Origin: Leptospira kemamanensis
GTDB taxonomy: Bacteria; Spirochaetota; Leptospiria; Leptospirales; Leptospiraceae
Direction: 5' to 3'
Assembly (NCBI RefSeq): GCF_004769665.1
Contig: NZ_RQGG01000007.1
Location: 62,001 to 126,000 of the forward strand
Length of the DNA: 64,000 nt
Part shown: positions 45,030 through 55,400 of the stretch, in pieces
Layout: every line of letters begins with the position of its first letter
How positions within the stretch are numbered: position 1 is the first letter of the stretch
Notes under the pieces: model-generated
Told to the model about the DNA's origin: nothing
What the model saw: the letters and a program-made list of their open reading frames with translations, nothing else
Databases searched by the model: none
Translations under genes and position numbers: made by a program

Positions 45030-46940
45030 ATGAATAAATTCGTATATATTGCACTTTCACTCGTTTTGATTCTGAACTTTCAATGCAAATCCAGTGAAAG
45101 TTTACAATTGGAATCTTTGCATAGTGCCGCAAAAGAAGATGCAACTTCTCGAATCAAAAAAGTATCCACAATCAATACTGTTCCTTTTGGAAAATGCGGA
45201 TCTTATTTTTCCAATTATAGTCCCGATGAAAATTATTTTATCCATCTAAGTGGAAGTACTTTAGTTCTCAATTCTACCAAAACAGGTAAAATTGTATCGA
45301 CCCTTAGTCTACCTTGTGATGCTTCCTTTAGACCCAAGATACAGTTTTATCAAAAGGGATTTTCATCGGATGGGAAATATTTTGTGTTTTTTAAAACGGA
45401 AGTGGCAAGAGATGCTATGTACATCGTATCCATACCTAGTTTAAAGATTGTGAAAACAATCCAACCCTATTTGCCTCAAAAAATTGCGATCGACTCGAAG
45501 GAAAATCGGTTTGTTTATGTCGATTGGAAACCATCAGAGTGGAAGTCCAAATACGATGAAAATTACAGAAAAGGAAAAGATGTATACGAGTATTGTACAT
45601 ATGAAAAACCCTACTGTCAAAATAAACATACGGTTGTTTCTTCTGAATTTGGATCTTTCAAACCTCTCTGGAAATTTGAACTGCCCATATCTCCGCGTTA
45701 TACGGCAGGTACGGTATCTCCAGCTATAGCTATTTCACCTAACGGAAAAGAAGTGACAGTAGTTTTTTCTGGCAATTTATTCACTTTTTCTCTAGCGGAT
45801 GGAAAACTAATTCGTGAAGGAGATATTGACATGCCTTCTCAAGGATTTACGGAAGATTCGACACCCGAAGAAAGAAGATTGGTATACAGCGAAGATGGAA
45901 AAACTCTATACAAAAGTTTTGGAATGAATTATTTTATGAGCCTTCCTTCTTCGGGACCAGTCCGTCCCAGTTTTGAAACCAAGGACTTTAAGAAAATGAC
46001 AGTAGGTGAGGATGGAATTCGATTTTTTCACTTACAAAAGCAAGAGACAATTCAAAAAGGAAAATCCTTAAGTCCGATTTTATATAGCCAAGGATATTAT
46101 TGGAATATAACCAATGATGGTAGTTATCGGTTTCAGTTGAATGATTCTTGCACCATAGGCGAGTTATATGAAACAAAGACAGGCTCGTTACTTGATACAT
46201 TCAAATTGTCTAATTCTCTCAATGCATGTAATGAATCTCCGAACATCGAAATTTCACCAAATGGGAATTTTTTGAGACATTGGGATGTCAATCAAAATGA
46301 TATACTGTATTCTTCACCATTCAGTGGAAAAAAAAGAATCGTAGCCAAAGTGATTGATTTAGAAACAAAACAACCTCTTCCCGATGCCTCCATTGAAATC
46401 TCTTTGTTAACGGATTTTGATGGTAAAAAAAAGATCCAATCCAAAACCGATGGAAATGGTATGTTTGATCGAAAATTGCCAAGTTATGATTTAGAGATTT
46501 CCTTTTCAGCACCTGGTTACTCCTTTTTGACCAAAACATTAAAAGACGAAGACATTTGGCAGTATCCAGAGATCAACTTAACAAAACTAAAACCTGGATC
46601 TCGTTTTTATAGCAATCGAATCCTTTTTGATTCGGGGAAATCTGATTTAAAAGAAGATTCAAAAAAAGAACTACTGCGCACTGTAACTTTAATTAAATCG
46701 ATATCAGATTTGAATATTATAATTGTTGGACATACGGATCATGTTGGAAACGATGCGGAAAATCTAAAACTATCGCTTTCTCGGGCAAATGAAGTCAAAT
46801 CCTACTTAGTCGCCAATGGCGTTTCGGAATCTCGCCTCACGGTAGAAGGGAAAGGTGCGAAAGAACCCATTCGTCCCAACACAACTGAACAAGGTAAGGC
46901 AGAAAATAGAAGAATTGAGTTTCTTTTAAAAGGAAAATAG
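45030..46940 (+). CDS. OmpA-family lipoprotein with a WD40-like N-terminal part
   Basis: 636 residues. The signal (LSLVLILNFQC) ends in a lipobox Cys at about 19. The N-terminal ~440 residues have repeated strand blocks (for example NYSPDENYFIHLSGSTLVL and AIAISPNGKEVTVVFSG) that suggest a beta-propeller. A carboxypeptidase regulatory-like domain follows (VIDLETKQPLPDASIEI), then a complete OmpA-type peptidoglycan-binding domain (FDSGKSDLKEDSKKEL, VGHTDHVGNDAENLKLS, RANEVKSYL). It should be outer-membrane-anchored and bound to the wall. The 44-bp repeats flank it. Confidence 0.9.
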   Translation: MNKFVYIALSLVLILNFQCKSSESLQLESLHSAAKEDATSRIKKVSTINTVPFGKCGSYFSNYSPDENYFIHLSGSTLVLNSTKTGKIVSTLSLPCDASFRPKIQFYQKGFSSDGKYFVFFKTEVARDAMYIVSIPSLKIVKTIQPYLPQKIAIDSKENRFVYVDWKPSEWKSKYDENYRKGKDVYEYCTYEKPYCQNKHTVVSSEFGSFKPLWKFELPISPRYTAGTVSPAIAISPNGKEVTVVFSGNLFTFSLADGKLIREGDIDMPSQGFTEDSTPEERRLVYSEDGKTLYKSFGMNYFMSLPSSGPVRPSFETKDFKKMTVGEDGIRFFHLQKQETIQKGKSLSPILYSQGYYWNITNDGSYRFQLNDSCTIGELYETKTGSLLDTFKLSNSLNACNESPNIEISPNGNFLRHWDVNQNDILYSSPFSGKKRIVAKVIDLETKQPLPDASIEISLLTDFDGKKKIQSKTDGNGMFDRKLPSYDLEISFSAPGYSFLTKTLKDEDIWQYPEINLTKLKPGSRFYSNRILFDSGKSDLKEDSKKELLRTVTLIKSISDLNIIIVGHTDHVGNDAENLKLSLSRANEVKSYLVANGVSESRLTVEGKGAKEPIRPNTTEQGKAENRRIEFLLKGK

Positions 46941-46950
46941 ATTTAGATTT

Positions 46951-46989
46951 GGTTTTCTGGATATCCATTACGGATTACCAGAAAACCAA
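46951..46989 (+). terminator. Strong hairpin after the OmpA-like gene
   Basis: TGGTTTTCTGG (46951-46961) and CCAGAAAACCA (46979-46989) are perfect 11-bp arms, with a second short pairing in the loop. No long T run follows, so it may be a terminator or an mRNA 3' end structure. Confidence 0.55.
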
Positions 46990-47155
46990 TATTCCTTTCA
47001 TCTTGGCAAAGGCTTCCTTTTTCGCATCGATTGCCAATTTTCCACTCATCGAATCGCTTGATTCTTGCACCCATCTTTACATGAATCATGAACCAAGATG
47101 GTTTTCAACCAAGCAAAGTCGGAAGGGAAATATCCTCTCTGGATCCACAAAAGAA

Positions 47156-47199
47156 AATCATCTCATAGGTGATATCCGCAATTGCGGAAACCCTCTATT
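47156..47199. repeat. 44-bp structured repeat, copy 2
   Basis: This copy has the palindrome TCCGCAATTGCGGA as its core. It ends 33 bp before the first start codon of the 47233 gene, in a leader position. See the copy at 44838-44881. Confidence 0.6.
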
Positions 47200-47232
47200 C
47201 CATGAATCCCATTTTCCATCTATACTAACCGT

Positions 47233-47580
47233 ATGATGAACCGAATCAATTTTGAATCTCTCGAAAAAATGAACCGCCAAAAGTTTGTTAGGTTTTTCTG
47301 TACCTTGTTTTTGGTCGGTGGACTTGCAAGTTTAGGTGGAGGTTGTGTCACTCCTGATTATATGCATGATTCCTATTATACAAGGCATCCAAGCCATAAT
47401 GGGCATAACTACCGTCAGTATCCCTATCCTTACCATGGTTACTCAGGAAGGTATGGGGTTCCGTATTATGGTGGAAACCAATACCAAATGCCAAGATCCG
47501 GTGGTGGGGGTCACAATCCGTTCCATGTTCCGGGGGGGCGTTTCAATAACATCGGTAGCCCAGGGAAATGGAGGTTATAG
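47233..47580 (+). CDS. Small Tyr/Gly/His-rich lipoprotein
   Basis: 115 residues from ATG at 47233; ATG at 47269 is also plausible and gives a shorter signal. The signal ends in ASLGGGCVTP, a lipobox. The mature part is low complexity, rich in Tyr, His, Gly and Pro (YPYPYHGYSGRYGVPYY). No known domain. The stop is 4 bp before the next gene's TTG, so it is co-translated with the lipoproteins that follow. Confidence 0.6.
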   Translation: MMNRINFESLEKMNRQKFVRFFCTLFLVGGLASLGGGCVTPDYMHDSYYTRHPSHNGHNYRQYPYPYHGYSGRYGVPYYGGNQYQMPRSGGGGHNPFHVPGGRFNNIGSPGKWRL

Positions 47581-47583
47581 ATT

Positions 47584-48096
47584 TTGGAACAAAAGAGATT
47601 CATGCCATGGAAAGTTGATTGTTCCTCTCGCACTCTATTTCACTTCGTTTTGATTTTTATTTGTTTGTTTTCGTTTGGAATAGGATGTGCAAGCCTTCTT
47701 CCTCCAGAACGAAGAGTGTATCCAAAAAATCCAGTTTTGATGCCAGAAGGCATGGATATTCATACTTGGATGGATAGTAAGAAGAACCAATTTCCGAAAC
47801 GACTCTGGACGCGGGGAATCAGTGATTCCGAATACAAAATCACTTACTTCAGAAAAGAACATACATCTTTTGGATCTTATATTGCCTGTACTGCAATCGT
47901 GAAAGCAATCGAGAAAAGAAAATTAGAAATTTATAATATGATCTCTACTGTGAATTACGCAGACTATACAAGAGGGTATATGCGAAAAGGGGGAGACTTG
48001 GGACCTATGAATGAAATAGAACGCTCTGAAATCCTCATTCCTTGTGTGGACGAATTTTTAAGTGTATCAGAAGTGAAGGACATGAACGATCTTTGA
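47584..48096 (+). CDS. Lipoprotein of unknown function
   Basis: 170 residues. TTG at 47584 has a GGAGG ribosome site ten bases upstream, inside the end of the previous gene, which favours it over ATG at 47602. The signal FHFVLIFICLFSFGIGCAS ends in a lipobox. The mature domain is mixed alpha/beta (TWMDSKKNQFPKRLWTRGI) with no recognised family. The next gene's start overlaps its stop. Confidence 0.65.
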   Translation: MEQKRFMPWKVDCSSRTLFHFVLIFICLFSFGIGCASLLPPERRVYPKNPVLMPEGMDIHTWMDSKKNQFPKRLWTRGISDSEYKITYFRKEHTSFGSYIACTAIVKAIEKRKLEIYNMISTVNYADYTRGYMRKGGDLGPMNEIERSEILIPCVDEFLSVSEVKDMNDL

Positions 48097-48773
48097 AATC
48101 TTGTGTTTTGATTCTTTTATTCTTTTTTTTGCAGTGTTCGTTTGCAAACCTCAATCGAAAGGTAAAACCTTTTCCGGTCTCATCAAACAAAAGTCTTCCG
48201 AGTGATCACATCACAATCCTCAATTACAATCGAATGTATTTTACTCGGGAATATGTTGGATGGGTAGAAAAGAAACCTTTGGATAACGAAACTACGTTTC
48301 AATATTTTAAAAGAAAACAAACTGAAATTGGCAAGTCTCGATACCAATGGAAAGAAATTTCCATCTTCGATGTTTCCGATGAAAGATTTCAAATGACAGA
48401 TGTAAAATCAGATTATGTATTTTTTGTCGCAGCAGGACAAATTCATAGTGATCGAGAAGAAGGAAGTTTTTTGCAAACCTTACAGGTAATTAGTTTTTGT
48501 CTTATACCTTGCTCTGAAACAATTTCCTTGGAAGTCACTGTAAAACTCTTCCATCAAAATAGTTTGGTGGCCGAAAAAAAGACGATCCAGTCAGGTAGCC
48601 GTCATATCAGTCCTTGGTATCTTTTGTTTCCTGGAGAATTCCAGATGAAGGATTTGGGAAATTTAGCTTATGAACCAAGTTTGCCAACGGCCCTGTTTCT
48701 CAATGGCTTTCAGGAAGCGATTGATGAGATGTATACGAATACTCTCAAAGTATCTCGTGGAAAGGATGGATGA
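48093..48773 (+). CDS. Lipoprotein of unknown function
   Basis: About 226 residues from TTG at 48093, which overlaps the previous stop; the open frame begins earlier at 48042. The signal MKSCVLILLFFFLQCSF has lipobox LQCS. The mature part is beta-rich with FFVAAGQIHSDREEGSFL. No family recognised. With the two preceding genes it forms a lipoprotein operon that starts after the 44-bp repeat. A T run follows the stop, then the convergent SpoIIE-type gene. Confidence 0.62.
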   Translation: MKSCVLILLFFFLQCSFANLNRKVKPFPVSSNKSLPSDHITILNYNRMYFTREYVGWVEKKPLDNETTFQYFKRKQTEIGKSRYQWKEISIFDVSDERFQMTDVKSDYVFFVAAGQIHSDREEGSFLQTLQVISFCLIPCSETISLEVTVKLFHQNSLVAEKKTIQSGSRHISPWYLLFPGEFQMKDLGNLAYEPSLPTALFLNGFQEAIDEMYTNTLKVSRGKDG

Positions 48774-48819
48774 TTTTTTTTTTCGTTTTTGTTTAGGTAA
48801 TGAGTATTGTTTACCTCCC

Positions 48820-50553
48820 TTAAACTCCCGTATAACGAATGAGACCAAGAGTTAGGTCATCCTGAATTGCTTGGATTCCCCCTGAAAGTTGGATCACAGA
48901 CTGAAATACTTCATCTCGAATTTTCGCCAAAGAATGATTTCGAAGTTCGGTTACCAAATGTAATAATTTATCTTCGCCAAACATTTGCAATGAGGAAGGA
49001 TCTCTGGCTTCAGTGAGTCCATCTGTGAGAAGGACAATCAAATCCCCACGTTCTAATTGGAATTTTTCTTCTTCGGCTAAAATATCAAAAATCGGTGTGA
49101 TGATCCGTCCCATGGGTTTCAAACTTACGAGGGCACCTGACTTACGTATGATAAAGAGGGGAAAATGTCCTGCTCGTGCAAACGTTAATACACCAGAGTC
49201 TGAATGTAAATGGAGTAAACTAGCAGTGACAAAATGTTCCCTTAAGTTGGGCATAATTTGATTTCTGATGGACTCTAAGTTTTCTTTTAGATCCCTTGGG
49301 TCTTCTTTCCATTTTTCAAGTGATGTTTTTACAAGTGCACTGAGGAGTGCCGCAGGAATTCCGTGTCCCGATACGTCACAAATAAAAACACCTAATTCTT
49401 GTTTGTCTTGTCTCCAAACGAAATCATACAAATCACCTCCCACTTTCATCATGGGAATGTTTTTGAATAAAAGTTCGACTCCCTTTGGAGTAATTTCTTT
49501 TTGAGGAAAGAGGGACTCTTGGATCCGTTTAGCCATATCCAATTGTTTTTCAATTTCGATCCTTTGTTCTTCGATGACTGCAGTGCGTTCTAACACTTTT
49601 TGTTCCAATTCTTCATTGGCTTTTTCTTTCAGTTCATTTAATACTTGTAAGGACTTGAGAGATGTTTCTTGGGCTCGTTCTCTTTCTCTTGTGGCTGTCA
49701 CAAGGAAGTAGGCAATCCCACTAATACAAAATAAAAAGGCATCGAGGAAAATAAGAGAGTCATTGATGGATAGTCCACTGGCATCCCTTCTGGCAAAAAC
49801 TCCTTTGCCTTCAATTGTAAGTGTCACTGCTGTATAAGACAGTATAACAGTGGATAAGGTGGCTCCAAATTGCCGAAATCGAATGCTTGTCACAATCACA
49901 AAAGGAATGGGAACAAAGAGTAGAGGCCATTCATCGCTAAAGGCAATTGATCCAGAAATATATACAATGACGATCCATAGAAAAAGTTCCAATTGTTTGG
50001 AGAGATCTAAATTTAATTTGGATTTGGGATAAAACCAAACATAGAGTAGGGGAGCCACGATGAGAAAACCCAACATCTCACCCGAAAACCAAGTGAAGAA
50101 CACGTTGAAATACAATTCAGTCGATAAAAAATCCCAATACCACAAACTAGTGACACCCATCACTGCACTGATAAATGAACCAGGAAAGGTTCCAAGGCTT
50201 AAGAAATAAATTAAGTCTTTTGTAGAATAAAGTGGGTCAGTTTTTTCTGTGACACGTTTGATGATGCGATAATTGACATAACTACTGAGAGTGTTGCCGA
50301 TCCCTATAATAAACGCTGTTTGGAAGTGAGGGTTGTTATAGAAGTTAGCAAGAGTGGCACCGAGATAAATCCCAGGTAAAGCAACAGGTCCAAGTAATAA
50401 TAATGAGGATAAACCAACTCCTTCTGGTGGCCAAACAGGAGAAACTTGGCTATTGAGAAACGCGATATTGAATCCAATTTGCGCTGAGATGAAATACCCA
50501 ATGAAGATGATGGGAGTCCAGATGAGAATTCTTGTCGTATGGACTGTTTTCAT
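48820..50553 (-). CDS. MASE1-SpoIIE membrane phosphatase
   Basis: About 577 residues from ATG at 50553, which overlaps the ABC-F stop by 4 bp. The N-terminal ~290 residues are a MASE1 sensor of about eight membrane segments (SPVWPPEGVGLSSLLLLG). A coiled coil (about 295-345) joins it to a SpoIIE/PP2C-type phosphatase with GGDLYDF, FICDVSGHGIPAALLSA and LTDGLTEARD, which hold the metal-binding Asp residues. It should dephosphorylate a STAS anti-sigma antagonist in response to an unknown membrane signal; an RsbW-like partner lies at 5927-6529, but the link is inference. Confidence 0.92.
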   Translation of the reverse strand: MKTVHTTRILIWTPIIFIGYFISAQIGFNIAFLNSQVSPVWPPEGVGLSSLLLLGPVALPGIYLGATLANFYNNPHFQTAFIIGIGNTLSSYVNYRIIKRVTEKTDPLYSTKDLIYFLSLGTFPGSFISAVMGVTSLWYWDFLSTELYFNVFFTWFSGEMLGFLIVAPLLYVWFYPKSKLNLDLSKQLELFLWIVIVYISGSIAFSDEWPLLFVPIPFVIVTSIRFRQFGATLSTVILSYTAVTLTIEGKGVFARRDASGLSINDSLIFLDAFLFCISGIAYFLVTATRERERAQETSLKSLQVLNELKEKANEELEQKVLERTAVIEEQRIEIEKQLDMAKRIQESLFPQKEITPKGVELLFKNIPMMKVGGDLYDFVWRQDKQELGVFICDVSGHGIPAALLSALVKTSLEKWKEDPRDLKENLESIRNQIMPNLREHFVTASLLHLHSDSGVLTFARAGHFPLFIIRKSGALVSLKPMGRIITPIFDILAEEEKFQLERGDLIVLLTDGLTEARDPSSLQMFGEDKLLHLVTELRNHSLAKIRDEVFQSVIQLSGGIQAIQDDLTLGLIRYTGV

Positions 50554-52427
50554 TCGGAATGAAACATTTCCCATTCCTCCATTTTGTAAAGAATTTCCGC
50601 TTCTATCTTTTGGATTTCTTCCGTTATTTTATGGAGTTCCATATGATCATTTGCGAATGTACTCAAATTCCCTTCGAGATTTGATTTTTTTTCTTCGAGT
50701 GCCGCAATTTCTTTTTCTAAAGTGGATATTTTCTTTTGGTCTTGTTTTGACTTTTTAGGTTTTTCCACAGTGGTAACCACTGGTTGTGGCTGAGTTTGTT
50801 TCATAGAACTTGGTTCGTTTTCGATCTCTAAACTATCCACTTCTAAAAAGGAAGAGAAGGTTCCTATATAATGATCTAGTTTTCCTTCTTTGCGAAAGAT
50901 GAGTAAGCTTTCTGCCGTGCGATCGAGAAAATAACGATCGTGAGAAACAATAACAACAGTGCCAGGAAATTCATCCAAAAAGGATTCTAATACAGATAGT
51001 GTTTGGATGTCCAAATCATTGGTAGGTTCATCTAAGATGAGAAAGTTTGGTCCCGTCATGAGGATCTGCACTAAAAAAAGTCTACGTCTTTCGCCTCCAG
51101 AAAGTTTGGCGATCGGAGTGTATTGTAATTTCCCATCAAATAAAAATCGTTCCAACATCTTGGACGCAGAAATTTTTTCCCCTGATTCGGTTTCAATCAT
51201 TTCCCCAGCTACATCTTTAATGTATTCCAATACATTTCTTTCTAAGGGAAGCTCTGAACTCGTTTGGTCAAAATAGCCAACCTTGGTATTGAGTCCTGGT
51301 TTTAAGTATCCACTATCAGGCGTCAGGCGGCCTGCCATAAGATTCAGAAGAGTGGATTTCCCAATCCCATTGGGTCCAATGATCCCTAGTCTTTCTTTGG
51401 CTTTAAATGTATAAGTAAAATCATTGATTAATACCTTTTCACCAATGGATTTTTTTAGATTATGAATTTCTAAAATGGTTTTCCCTTGACGTTTGGCAGC
51501 GACGCTGAGTTCTAAATCTTTTTGGATTTCTCTTTTTTCTCTACCTTGTAGTTCGTTTGCTCGATCAATCCTTGCTTTTTGTTTGGTGGTGCGGGCTTTG
51601 GGTTGGCGTTTGAGCCACTTCACTTCTTGTTTCAAAAACTGTTTGATTTTGTCTTCTTGCTTTTGAAGAGTTTCTTCTCTTTCTACTTTTCTTTCTAGAT
51701 AAATAGAATAGTTCCCTTCGTATAAAAAATAATTCCCACGATCGAGTTCCAATATTTTATTCACGATTCGATCCAAGAAGTATCTGTCGTGGGTGATGAG
51801 TAGGATGGCTTTGTCTAAATTGGCAAGATAGTCTTCTAACCATAAAATGGATTTTACATCTAAGTGGTTTGTTGGTTCATCTAAGATGAGTAAATTGCTT
51901 TCATCGATCAGGGATTTGGCAAGTTCTACTTTTTTGAGCATTCCTCCTGACAACTCCGACATTTTACGTTCGAGTTTTTCTACACCTAATTCTCGTAATA
52001 TGGACTTAATTTGCCCTTCATAATCCCAAGCAGAGAGGCGATCCATTTCCTGAGACGCTTTTGTAAACTCATCATCGAGTCCTTCTTCCCCTTCTCCCAT
52101 TCGTTCACAAATGTCTTCGTATTTCCGTATGGTTTTTACGAGTTTGTTATCCCCTTGGTAAATATGATCGAGGATCGTTTCGTTTGCATCGAAGACTGGG
52201 TTTTGGTCTAAGATAGAAATTTTGAGATTGTTGTTTTTGATGATTTGTCCAGAGTCTGTTTCTTCTTTTCCTAAGATGGCACGGAGTAGGGTGGACTTAC
52301 CAGAGCCATTGATGCCAACGATGGCGAGTTTTTCTCCTTCGCTGATAGAGAAATCAAGGTTTGAAAAAAGTTTTTTTTCGCCGATGGTTTTGGAAAGTTT
52401 GGAGACAGAGACTAGCACAATGTCCAT
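50550..52427 (-). CDS. ABC-F family ATPase, Uup-like
   Basis: About 625 residues with two ABC domains and no membrane segments. Walker A motifs are GINGSGKST and GPNGIGKST, signatures LSGGMLKKVELAKSL and LSGGERRRLFLVQIL, Walker B LLILDEPTNHLD and FLILDEPTNDLD. The linker has WLKRQPKARTTKQKAR and a C-terminal coiled coil is present, which points to Uup. ABC-F proteins act on the ribosome, for translation rescue or ribosome assembly. I use ATG at 52427; a TTG at 52439 is also open. Confidence 0.93.
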   Translation of the reverse strand: MDIVLVSVSKLSKTIGEKKLFSNLDFSISEGEKLAIVGINGSGKSTLLRAILGKEETDSGQIIKNNNLKISILDQNPVFDANETILDHIYQGDNKLVKTIRKYEDICERMGEGEEGLDDEFTKASQEMDRLSAWDYEGQIKSILRELGVEKLERKMSELSGGMLKKVELAKSLIDESNLLILDEPTNHLDVKSILWLEDYLANLDKAILLITHDRYFLDRIVNKILELDRGNYFLYEGNYSIYLERKVEREETLQKQEDKIKQFLKQEVKWLKRQPKARTTKQKARIDRANELQGREKREIQKDLELSVAAKRQGKTILEIHNLKKSIGEKVLINDFTYTFKAKERLGIIGPNGIGKSTLLNLMAGRLTPDSGYLKPGLNTKVGYFDQTSSELPLERNVLEYIKDVAGEMIETESGEKISASKMLERFLFDGKLQYTPIAKLSGGERRRLFLVQILMTGPNFLILDEPTNDLDIQTLSVLESFLDEFPGTVVIVSHDRYFLDRTAESLLIFRKEGKLDHYIGTFSSFLEVDSLEIENEPSSMKQTQPQPVVTTVEKPKKSKQDQKKISTLEKEIAALEEKKSNLEGNLSTFANDHMELHKITEEIQKIEAEILYKMEEWEMFHSE

Positions 52428-52467
52428 GAGATGGAACAAGGCTCATTCGGACAATCGTATTCAAGAT

Positions 52468-55400
52468 TTAATTTTTAAGAAGCCAGTGTTTCATTTTGTC
52501 AGCAATGGTGTTCAAAACAACAGGTTTGGAAATATAATCATTCATTCCACTTTCTAAACATCGGTTTTCTTCATCCGAAAGTGTTCCTGCTGTGAGGGCA
52601 ATGATGGGAACATTTTGGCCAATGCTTAGTTTTCGGATTTCTTTTGTGGCATCATAACCGTTCATCTCAGGCATTTGGATGTCCATAAGGATCAAATCAG
52701 GCTCTGTTTTTTTGAAATATTCAACGGCTTCGACTCCATTGTTTGCTTCGATGATGATGGCCGATTGTAATATTTTTAGTACAATGGTTTTGGTTAACAT
52801 CATATTCACGGGATTGTCTTCTACAATCATCACCTTTGTTTTTTCTGGGGTAACGATTGGACTCAATTTAGTTTTCTCAATTGGATTTTCTTCCGAAGTC
52901 CTACCTGTGATTAAATCTGATAAACTTTCGTATAAAATATTTGTTTGAATCGGTTTTAAAAGAATGACTCCAACACCCAATTCTTTTCCTTTTTGATATA
53001 TGATTTCTTCGTTGGAAGAGGAGTGGATTGTGATATGTGGAATTTTTCGATTGTTCTGACGTAAAAAATGTTTTAATCGTTCAATGAATTCGAGTCCATT
53101 CATCTCCGGCATATTATAATCCGAAATCACAACATCAAAAACTTCACCAGCTTTGATGTTTTCTAATGCAGATGTAGGAGAGTCAAATAAAAATGTTTGA
53201 ATGTTTTTATAGTCTAACATCTCCTTAATCACAGAGAGATTTGTTTTGTTGTCATCGACTACCATTACCTTTTGAATCGATTTTAAATCAGGTTCTAAAT
53301 ACCTTTCGTTATCAGCAAGGGTTGTGAATTTAAAATAAAAACGTGATCCATGATCTAACTCTGATTCTAATTCAATTTTAGATCCGAATAATTGTAGGAG
53401 TTTGGAGGTGATGGAAAGACCAAGTCCTGTCCCACCAAATTGACGTGTTGTGGAATTGTCTGCTTGGGCAAATACTTCAAAAATTTTCTTTTGGTTGTCT
53501 TTATCGATCCCAATCCCTGTATCAATCACTTCAAATAAAAATTCAAATTTATTTTGACTCACTGGTGTTGCTGTCAATTTGATTTGAATTTCCCCTGTGA
53601 GCGTAAATTTAAGAGCATTGCCAATTAGGTTCAGTAAAATTTGACGTAATCGAAGAGAGTCGACAAAAACATTCCTTGGGACTCTTGGAGAGATATTTAA
53701 AATAAGTTCCAACCCTTTTTCGTATGCTTTGTGTTTAACGATCTCTGCGATTTGGTGTAACAAATCAAAAATATTCACTCTTTCTTTGTAGAGTTCCATT
53801 TTGCCAGATTCAATTTTAGAAAAATCAAGAATGTCATTAATCAAATCCAAAAGAGATAAGGCAGAGAGATGAACCGTCTCCATATACTTTCTTTGGACTT
53901 GGTTTAAGTCGGTACGCATGAGTAAGTCCGCAAAACCAATCACTCCGTTGAGAGGAGTTCGAATTTCATGGCTCATATTGGCTAAGAAGTTGGATTTTGC
54001 GATAGATGCGTTTTCTGCTTTTTCTCTAGCAATGATTAAATCATGTTCTAAATTTTTACGTTGTGTGATATCTGTGTGTGTCCCAATGACTCGTAGTGGT
54101 TTGCCATCCTCTGTTCGTTCGATCACTTTGCCACGGTCAAGGATCCATTTGTAAGATCCATCTTTACACAACATGCGATGTTCGTTGACGTAGATATTGG
54201 TCTCACCTTGGAAATGTTTGTTGAGATCAAAAAAATATTTTTCTTTATCTTCTGGATGAACTCGTGACTCCCATTCGTTAAGATCAGTTCCTATTTCATC
54301 TTCTGCAAAACCTAACATCGTTTTCCATTGGCGAGAGAAGAACACTTGGTTGGTTGTTGCATTCCAATCCCAAATTCCATCTCCAGAACCTTCCAAAGCA
54401 AATTGCCAACGCCTTTCACTTTCACGTAATGCTTCTTCGGTGGTTTTTTGAGCAGAGATATCAATCCCGATTCCTAAGAAACCAGTGATTTCTCCTATTT
54501 GGTTACGGCTTGCCGTGACAACAAGTTGTACAGGGAATTCGGATCCATCCTTTCTGATATATGTCCATTCATGAGATTCATAGGCACCTAACTTTGCTTT
54601 GTAGACAAAGGTCTCAAATCCAGAAATTTTTACACCAAATTCGGAAGATAATGATTCTGCTCGGAATAAAACTTCTGCTTCTTTGTGTAAAATGGCTGGA
54701 GTAGTTTTCCCAATCATTTCCTCTGCTGTGTATTGGAGATGGTATTCGGCACCTTTATTGAAGTGTGTGATGATTCCATTGATATCGGTTCCGATGATAG
54801 TCACATGTGTGGTCGCATCTAATATGGTTTCGAGTTTGGATAAAGCTTCTTCTTTTTGTTTGTCTAGATTGACACTATTTGTGATGTCTTGAATACTTCC
54901 ATACACTCGAATGCAAGTTCCATTTTCGAACACTCCATGTCCAATGGTACGCACCCATTTGATTTTTCCATTGAGTGTTTTGATTTGCAAAACCAATTCA
55001 TAGGAATTTCCATTTTGTATTGTATCTTCAAATGCTTTTCTTAGTGCATTTTGTTCGGATGCAATGGGATAAAATTGGAATGCGTTCTCTAATTTGGGAA
55101 TATAATCCTCTGGGACTTCATGGATTCGTTTTGTTTCTTTGGCCCAATAGATTTTGTTTTGGACTAGGTCTACTTCCCATGCACCCACATTGGCGGCGGC
55201 ATTTGTTTCTTCAAATAGAACACGGATTCGATTCAGTTCATCTCTTTGGTTTTTGATTTCTAATTCTTTTTCTTTTCGTTCGCTGATGTCTGATAAATAA
55301 GAAATCTTTTCTGTTGGATACGAATCATAATAACTGACGACACTGTATTCAGAAAGATAAATGTAACTGCCATCGAGTTTTCGAAATCGAAATTCTCTTT

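Noticed and set aside
46949..47236. A 95-codon open frame after the OmpA-like gene
   Set aside because: It runs through the strong hairpin and the 44-bp repeat, has no ribosome site and no domain, so it is not a gene.
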